Shown here in pieces: positions 58,881 through 62,836 of a stretch of 62,836 nt of DNA. The stretch is from the NCBI GenBank assembly GCA_964428805.1, contig CAYRZF010000003.1, positions 1 through 62,836 on the forward strand, in the 5' to 3' direction. Position numbers and translations under genes: made by a program. The notes under the pieces are model-generated. The model worked only from the letters and a program-made list of their open reading frames with translations. It was not told the origin of the DNA and made no database searches. Position 1 is the first letter of the stretch; each line of letters opens with the position of its first letter. The DNA is from CAYRZF01 sp964428805. GTDB taxonomy: Bacteria; Methylomirabilota; Methylomirabilia; Rokubacteriales; CSP1-6.

Positions 58881-59450
58881 GTGGAGCTCTCCGATGAGGT
58901 GCTCTGTCAGCGCGTGGCCGACCGAGATGAGGCAGCCTTCGATCTCTTGGTGGAACGTTACCAGGAGCGAGCGTACCGGTTGGCCTGGTCGATTCTCCGA
59001 GACGCCGAGGAGGCACGGGACCTCTCCCAAGAGGCCTTCATTCGACTGTACCAGGCAGCCGAGAGCTTCGGCCAGCGGGCCCGCTTCTCTACCTGGTTCT
59101 ACCGCATCCTGGTCAACCTCTGCCTGGACCACCGACGGAAACATCGCCGGTGGCGCGGCGTTCTCGTGGCGCCCCGCTCAGAGGACGAGCCGGAGAGCTC
59201 GATCGTCGAGCGACAGCCCGCGCCTTTCCAGGATCCTCTCGAAAATCTGGGCAAGAAACAGACGATGAAAGCGCTCTGGACCGCCGTGGACCAGCTCTCG
59301 CCCCAGCAGCGGGCCGCCCTGCTGCTCCAGGTCCAGGAAGAGCTGCCGACGGCCGAGATCGCGACCGCCCTGAATTGCTCTGAGGCGACCGTCCGCGTGC
59401 ATCTGCACCGGGCTTTGACCACCCTTCGGAAGATGATGGGGAACCTGTGA
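58881..59450 (+). CDS. ECF-type RNA polymerase sigma factor
   Basis: 189 residues from a GTG. Region 2 has FDLLVERYQERAYRLAWSILRDAEEARDLSQEAFIRLYQ with the DxEDxxQE-like -10 recognition helix; region 4 has LSPQQRAALLLQVQEELPTAEIATALNCSEATVRVHLHRALTTLR, the -35 binding helix-turn-helix. It lacks sigma regions 1 and 3. It is followed 1 base later by its predicted anti-sigma factor, so this is a standard regulator pair driving a stress or envelope regulon. Confidence 0.93.
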   Translation: MELSDEVLCQRVADRDEAAFDLLVERYQERAYRLAWSILRDAEEARDLSQEAFIRLYQAAESFGQRARFSTWFYRILVNLCLDHRRKHRRWRGVLVAPRSEDEPESSIVERQPAPFQDPLENLGKKQTMKALWTAVDQLSPQQRAALLLQVQEELPTAEIATALNCSEATVRVHLHRALTTLRKMMGNL

Positions 59451-59451
59451 G

Positions 59452-59952
59452 ATGTTGAGTTGGCAGCATCCCGAAGCCCAGCTGATCGCGTATGTAAAGG
59501 GTGAGTTGACCGAGCGCGACCACCGACGCGTGGGTGACCATCTGGCCACTTGCCCGGAGTGCACGCGGACCGTGGAGGATTTCAGGCGGATCCTCTACGA
59601 CCTGGCGAGTTCCGTTCCCCAGCCGCCGCAGATCCACTGGGGGGCCTATCGCGCTGAGCTTCGGAAGAAACTGGAAGCCCGACGGCAGCCGTCGTGGGGA
59701 TGGCAGTGGCTCCGACGCCCGCTCCCGATGGCGCTTTCTGCCGCCGTCGCGGGGGCGCTCCTCATCTTTGCCTTCCAGAGCGGGAGCTATCGTCCCGCAG
59801 CCACCGCTGATCTTGCTTTCCTGGAAGAGTCGGCCGTGGCAAACGGTCTCGATCTCCTGCGCCAGTACTCCATGCTCGAGCGCCTAGATCTCTGGGAAGA
59901 CCTGGATGTCGTTCGGCATCTGGATCAGATCCCCCCGACCCGAGAAGGCTAA
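59452..59952 (+). CDS. Anti-sigma factor with zinc-finger domain
   Basis: 166 residues. N-terminal H-x3-C-x2-C (HLATCPEC) of the zf-HC2/ZAS type, one transmembrane helix (about 96-113, LPMALSAAVAGALLIFAF) and a periplasmic tail of about 50 residues. It should hold the sigma factor at the membrane until a signal arrives. Located one base after the sigma gene. Confidence 0.88.
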   Translation: MLSWQHPEAQLIAYVKGELTERDHRRVGDHLATCPECTRTVEDFRRILYDLASSVPQPPQIHWGAYRAELRKKLEARRQPSWGWQWLRRPLPMALSAAVAGALLIFAFQSGSYRPAATADLAFLEESAVANGLDLLRQYSMLERLDLWEDLDVVRHLDQIPPTREG

Positions 59953-60088
59953 TGCCGTGCCGATAACCGTCGCATCCCCGCGTTCTCGGTCGTTGCCCAT
60001 CCTCAACATACAGGGAGTATGCCTCCGGTGGGCTCCTCCCTCGGGCCTTGGGCTGCTCAGTTCTCGGCCCGGCACGGACGCAGGCTAG

Positions 60089-60361
60089 GTGAGGACGCGG
60101 TGGTGGGGAATTCTGGCGCTGTTTGCCTGCGGCCTGGTCGGGTTCGCAGCGGGATCGCGAGTCCGGGCGGCCGAGTCAAAGGACGATGCCGTGGACGCCG
60201 AGATGCTGAAGGACCTGGATCTCTTCAGAGAAACCAACATGGCCCAACAGAGCGAATTTTTCGGGCGCATGAGGATCCTGGAGCGCCTCCGGCTTCTGGA
60301 ATCACTCAGGTTCCTGGAGAGCGCCCCGCCCCCCGATCCCGCTGTGAAAGAGGTAAAGTGA
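60089..60361 (+). CDS. Small exported protein of the ECF cassette, 90 residues
   Basis: From a GTG: signal peptide (WWGILALFACGLVGFAAGSRVRA), then a 60-residue mature part rich in L, R and E, beginning ESKDDAVDAEMLKDLDLFRE and ending in LERLRLLESLRFLES with a Pro-rich tail. No known domain. It resembles a sensor or adaptor piece between anti-sigma and the repeat protein. Its stop overlaps the next ATG (TGATG), so both are translated together. I do not recognise a family. Confidence 0.65.
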   Translation: MRTRWWGILALFACGLVGFAAGSRVRAAESKDDAVDAEMLKDLDLFRETNMAQQSEFFGRMRILERLRLLESLRFLESAPPPDPAVKEVK

Positions 60362-60966
60362 TGCGTGTCCGCTGGCTGTTCCGACTCGTCGCGCTCGCCG
60401 CCATTCTGGCGGCCGGGGTGGTGGAGGTCGCCTGGGGTCAGGAGGCGCCCGTCCAGGGGCTGGAACGCCTGACGCCGGAGGAGCGCGCCCTGGCCGAACG
60501 GAACCTGGAGCGCTGGCGCGCGCTCAGTCCCGAGGAGCGCGCCCGGGTGCTCGAGAACTACCGGCACTGGAAAACCATGTCGCCAGTGGAGCGGCAGACC
60601 GCCCGGCAGAACTTTCAGCGCTTCCGCCAGCTCTCCCCGGAGGAGCGGACCCGGATCCTCGAAGACTTCCGGCGGTGGAAAGATCTACCCGAGTCCCGCC
60701 GTCAGGAGTTGCAGGCCGCGTATGACAGGTTCCAGCGCCTCCCGCCGGAGCGCCAGGAGCGCATCATGCGGCGCTTTCGCGAGTTCCAGGCAATGTCGCC
60801 GGAGGAGGGGCAGCGAGTCATGCAGAACTGGGAGCGTTGGCGCCAAATGACCCCGGAGGAACGCCAGCGCGTCCGCGAGCAGTTGAGGCAGCGACGCGAT
60901 TTCCCTCGCGAGAACGACGGGCCGCGCCCGGGACCTCAGCCGTTCCCCCGCCCCGGCCAGAGATAA
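60361..60966 (+). CDS. DUF3106-type periplasmic protein built of 18-residue repeats
   Basis: 201 residues: signal peptide (LFRLVALAAILAAGVVEVAWG), then eight consecutive units of exactly 18 residues (about 36-179), each of the form [LM]-[TSP]-P-E-E-R-x-x-x-x-x-N-[FLYW]-x-R-W-[RK]-x. Examples are LTPEERALAERNLERWRA, LSPEERARVLENYRHWKT and MTPEERQRVREQLRQRRD. Each unit would be a PEE turn plus amphipathic helix, and aromatics are spaced regularly. A Pro-rich tail follows. The frame is open upstream to 60019 but the ATG at 60361 couples to the preceding gene. Likely the sensing component controlled with the ECF pair. Confidence 0.8.
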   Translation: MRVRWLFRLVALAAILAAGVVEVAWGQEAPVQGLERLTPEERALAERNLERWRALSPEERARVLENYRHWKTMSPVERQTARQNFQRFRQLSPEERTRILEDFRRWKDLPESRRQELQAAYDRFQRLPPERQERIMRRFREFQAMSPEEGQRVMQNWERWRQMTPEERQRVREQLRQRRDFPRENDGPRPGPQPFPRPGQR

Positions 60967-61052
60967 CCCCTCACCCTACCCTCTCCCCAAGGGGCGAGGA
61001 TGAAGGTGCTCTCGCCTCCCTCTCCCTACCAGGGAGAGGGTTGCGGTGAGGG
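60967..61052. repeat. Intergenic palindromic repeat, copy 5
   Basis: CCCCTCACCCTACCCTCTCC, CCAAGGGGCGAGGATGAAGG, then CTCTCCCTACCAGGGAGAGG and GGTGAGGG; a double hairpin version. It separates the ECF cassette from lysC and ends 45 bases before its ATG. Confidence 0.85.
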
Positions 61053-61096
61053 TATCGAGTTGCTCCACCCGACCCCCCTCGTGTAGGATGCGGCCC

Positions 61097-62326
61097 ATGA
61101 GCCTCATCGTGCAGAAATACGGTGGCTCGTCGGTGGCCGACCCGGACAAGATGAAGGCCGTGGCTCGCCGCGTGGTGGAGACCGCCCGGCAGGGCCACCG
61201 CGTGGTCGTGGTGGTGTCAGCCATGGGGAAGACCACCGACTCGCTCCTGGCCCTGGCCTCACAGATCACGCCGAACCCCAAGCCGCGCGAGATGGACATG
61301 CTCCTGGCCACGGGAGAACAGGTGTCCATCGCGCTCCTGGCCATGGCGATCGAGAACCTGGGCTACCCCGCCCGATCGTTCACCGGCGCCCAGGTGGGAA
61401 TCTTCACCGATACCGCCCACACCAAGGCGCGAATCCGGAAGATCGAGTCCGACCGGGTCGCTCAGGCCTTGGACGGGGGGTACGTGGCGGTCGTCGCGGG
61501 GTTCCAGGGGGTGACCCCCGAAGAGGAAATCACCACGCTCGGGCGTGGCGGCTCCGACCTCACCGGCGTGGCGCTGGCCGCGGCGCTGAAGGCCGACGTC
61601 TGCGAGATTTACACGGACGTGGACGGCGTCTACACCGCCGACCCCAACATCGTCCCCGACGCCCGGAAGCTCCGGCGCGTGTCCTATGACGAGATGCTCG
61701 AGATGGCGAGCCTGGGGGCGAAGGTTCTTCAGTCGCGCGCCGTGGAGTTCGCCAAGAAGTATGGCGTGCCGGTCCACGTCCGCTCCACCTTCAAGCCGGA
61801 TCCGGGGACCCTCGTGACCAGGGAGGACAGGGGAATGGAAGAAGCGATGGTGACCGGTGTCACCCATGACCGGGGACAGGCCAAGGTCTCAATCCTCCGA
61901 GTCCCCGACCGCCCGGGCATTGCGGCCCAGGTCTTCAGCGCCGTGGCAGAGCAGAACGTGGTGGTGGACATGATCGTCCAGAACATCAGCCGCGACGGCT
62001 ATACGGACATTTCCTTTACGCTGCCGCGCGGGGATCGGGCCAGGGCAGTGACCGTCCTGGAGGAAATCGCCAGACGCATCGGCGCCCTCGGGGTCACACA
62101 CGACGATCGGGTGGCCAAGGTTTCCATCGTGGGGGTCGGGATGCGCAGTCACTCGGGAGTGGCCGCGCGCATGTTTTCGATTCTCGCCAAAGAGGGCGTC
62201 AACATCCAGATGATCTCCACCTCGGAGATCGCCGTCTCGTGCGTGATCGAGGACAAGTACACGGAGCTCGCCGTCCGCGCGCTGCACGAGGCCTTCGAGC
62301 TCGCCAAGGAGCCTCCCTCCGACTAG
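61097..62326 (+). CDS. lysC: Aspartate kinase
   Basis: 409 residues from the ATG at 61097 (MSLIVQKYGGSSV; an ATG at 61088 is possible). Kinase motifs: KYGGSSVA (7-14), VVVSAMGKTTD, GFQGVTPEEEITTLGRGGSDLT. Two ACT domains at the C-terminus (from about residue 265; ILRVPDRPGIAAQVFSAVA and IVGVGMRSHSGVAARMFSIL) mediate lysine/threonine feedback. First step of the aspartate family pathway; hom and thrC lie 5 kb upstream. Confidence 0.97.
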   Translation: MSLIVQKYGGSSVADPDKMKAVARRVVETARQGHRVVVVVSAMGKTTDSLLALASQITPNPKPREMDMLLATGEQVSIALLAMAIENLGYPARSFTGAQVGIFTDTAHTKARIRKIESDRVAQALDGGYVAVVAGFQGVTPEEEITTLGRGGSDLTGVALAAALKADVCEIYTDVDGVYTADPNIVPDARKLRRVSYDEMLEMASLGAKVLQSRAVEFAKKYGVPVHVRSTFKPDPGTLVTREDRGMEEAMVTGVTHDRGQAKVSILRVPDRPGIAAQVFSAVAEQNVVVDMIVQNISRDGYTDISFTLPRGDRARAVTVLEEIARRIGALGVTHDDRVAKVSIVGVGMRSHSGVAARMFSILAKEGVNIQMISTSEIAVSCVIEDKYTELAVRALHEAFELAKEPPSD

Positions 62327-62417
62327 GGTCACTGGGGAGCGGTGGTGCAACGTGCCAAGGTGTCTGAAATTGAAGACATCCATAACAGGTTAAACCGCGT
62401 GGTAAACTCGGAGTGTC

Positions 62418-62780
62418 ATGGGAACGTTTTCAGTTGAGGTCTATGTCCGGCCGGCGGGAGCGCGTGACAAAGCCCACACTCCCGTCAAATGCTTGGTAGA
62501 CACCGGAGCTGCGTTCTGCCAGTTTCCGGCATCTCTCCTAGGCAGTCTCGGAATCGATCCGGACCAACAAGTCCCCGTGGTCCTGGCTGACGGCACGAGA
62601 CGAGACCAGCCGGCCGCATGGGTCGAGATTCACCATGGCAATCGCAGGGCCTTCACCCTGGTCCTCTCCGGCGGCGATAACGGCCTGACCCTCCTCGGCG
62701 CCCATGCGCTTGAGGGATTGGGACTCGCCGTAGATCCTGTCAAAAAAGTCCTCGAGCCCGCCCGGTTCCCTCTCGCCTAA
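62418..62780 (+). CDS. Retropepsin-like (clan AA) aspartyl protease domain protein
   Basis: 120 residues. The active-site motif DTGA (VKCLVDTGAAFCQFPASLL), followed by the ILG-like turn in LTLLGAHALEGLGLAVDP, are hallmarks of small bacterial aspartyl proteases of the retropepsin/SpoIIGA-unrelated clan AA fold. One DTG per chain means it would act as a dimer. No signal peptide. A similar domain occurs in many stand-alone bacterial proteins of unknown target. It has its own short leader after lysC. Confidence 0.82.
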   Translation: MGTFSVEVYVRPAGARDKAHTPVKCLVDTGAAFCQFPASLLGSLGIDPDQQVPVVLADGTRRDQPAAWVEIHHGNRRAFTLVLSGGDNGLTLLGAHALEGLGLAVDPVKKVLEPARFPLA

Positions 62781-62836
62781 GCCCGCTTCGCTTGGGCGGC
62801 CCATCCCGACCCGTCTGAAATAGGATACGCTCTTGC

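Noticed and set aside
1..62836. tRNA, rRNA, CRISPR arrays, IS elements or prophage genes
   Set aside because: Scanned by eye for T-loop patterns, regularly spaced repeats, transposase DDE frames and phage structural genes; none found. The T-loop-like GGGGTTCGATTAC near 29125 (minus strand) has no cloverleaf around it.

Overview
The window is a high-GC, densely packed bacterial chromosome segment. It carries a full Tol-Pal envelope operon, BamD, Lgt, bactofilins and a LolA-like protein, so the host is a diderm (Gram-negative) bacterium. Gene content and style (GTG and TTG starts, AlaC-type aminotransferase, LarA-family proteins, orphan metabolic cassettes) suggest an uncultured environmental lineage such as Rokubacteria/Methylomirabilota. 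That placement is inference and no database was searched. Three runs of exactly 100 N are each flanked by the same 55 bases on both sides. The sequence is therefore a metagenome-style scaffold, and the gaps look like unmerged contig overlaps.

Layout. 1-6.6 kb: rnz (partial), lgt and a LolA-like gene run left, and tolQ-tolR-tolA-tolB-pal-cpoB runs right, both from strong sigma70-like promoters. 6.6-9.5 kb: orphan anti-sigma factor, DUF502 protein, a pteridine-reductase-like SDR and an MBL hydrolase. 9.5-14.7 kb: a GldA/GldF/GldG/DUF4340 ABC-export cassette. 14.8-18.5 kb: thioesterase, a small unknown gene, AAA+ ATPase, exported bifunctional-nuclease domain, MFS transporter and a zinc ribbon. 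18.6-29.1 kb: a double-hotdog protein and mini CcoN-like protein on plus; then a long minus-strand run ald-gcvT-gcvH-gcvPA-gcvPB-lipM-nudix-pepA-PHP, which couples glycine cleavage with alanine dehydrogenase and octanoylation of GcvH. 29.3-39.0 kb: cupin, glycine-zipper lipoprotein, 5-oxoprolinase pxpABC with a DUF1445 (D-glutamate-cyclase-like) gene, 2-hydroxyacid dehydrogenase, LarA racemase, a toxin-antitoxin-GNAT trio and a second LarA-like protein. 39.0-44.7 kb: a four-gene two-component cluster with seven receiver domains, two kinases and no DNA-binding output. 45.1-50.7 kb: bamD, threonine aldolase, orphan oppD/oppF, MEMO-family protein, alpha/beta hydrolase. 50.9-52.8 kb: M23 peptidase and two bactofilins. 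53.5-62.8 kb: AlaC-like aminotransferase, hom, thrC, a flippase-like membrane protein, a charged heptad-repeat secreted protein, an ECF sigma/anti-sigma cassette ending in a DUF3106 protein built of eight exact 18-residue repeats, lysC and a small aspartyl protease.

Two degraded gene remnants that simple ORF calling misses are described: the 3' end of a class III aminotransferase at 31.46-31.61 kb and a histidine-kinase ATP-lid fragment near 44.9 kb. A palindromic intergenic repeat occurs five times. No tRNA, rRNA, CRISPR array, IS element or prophage was seen.
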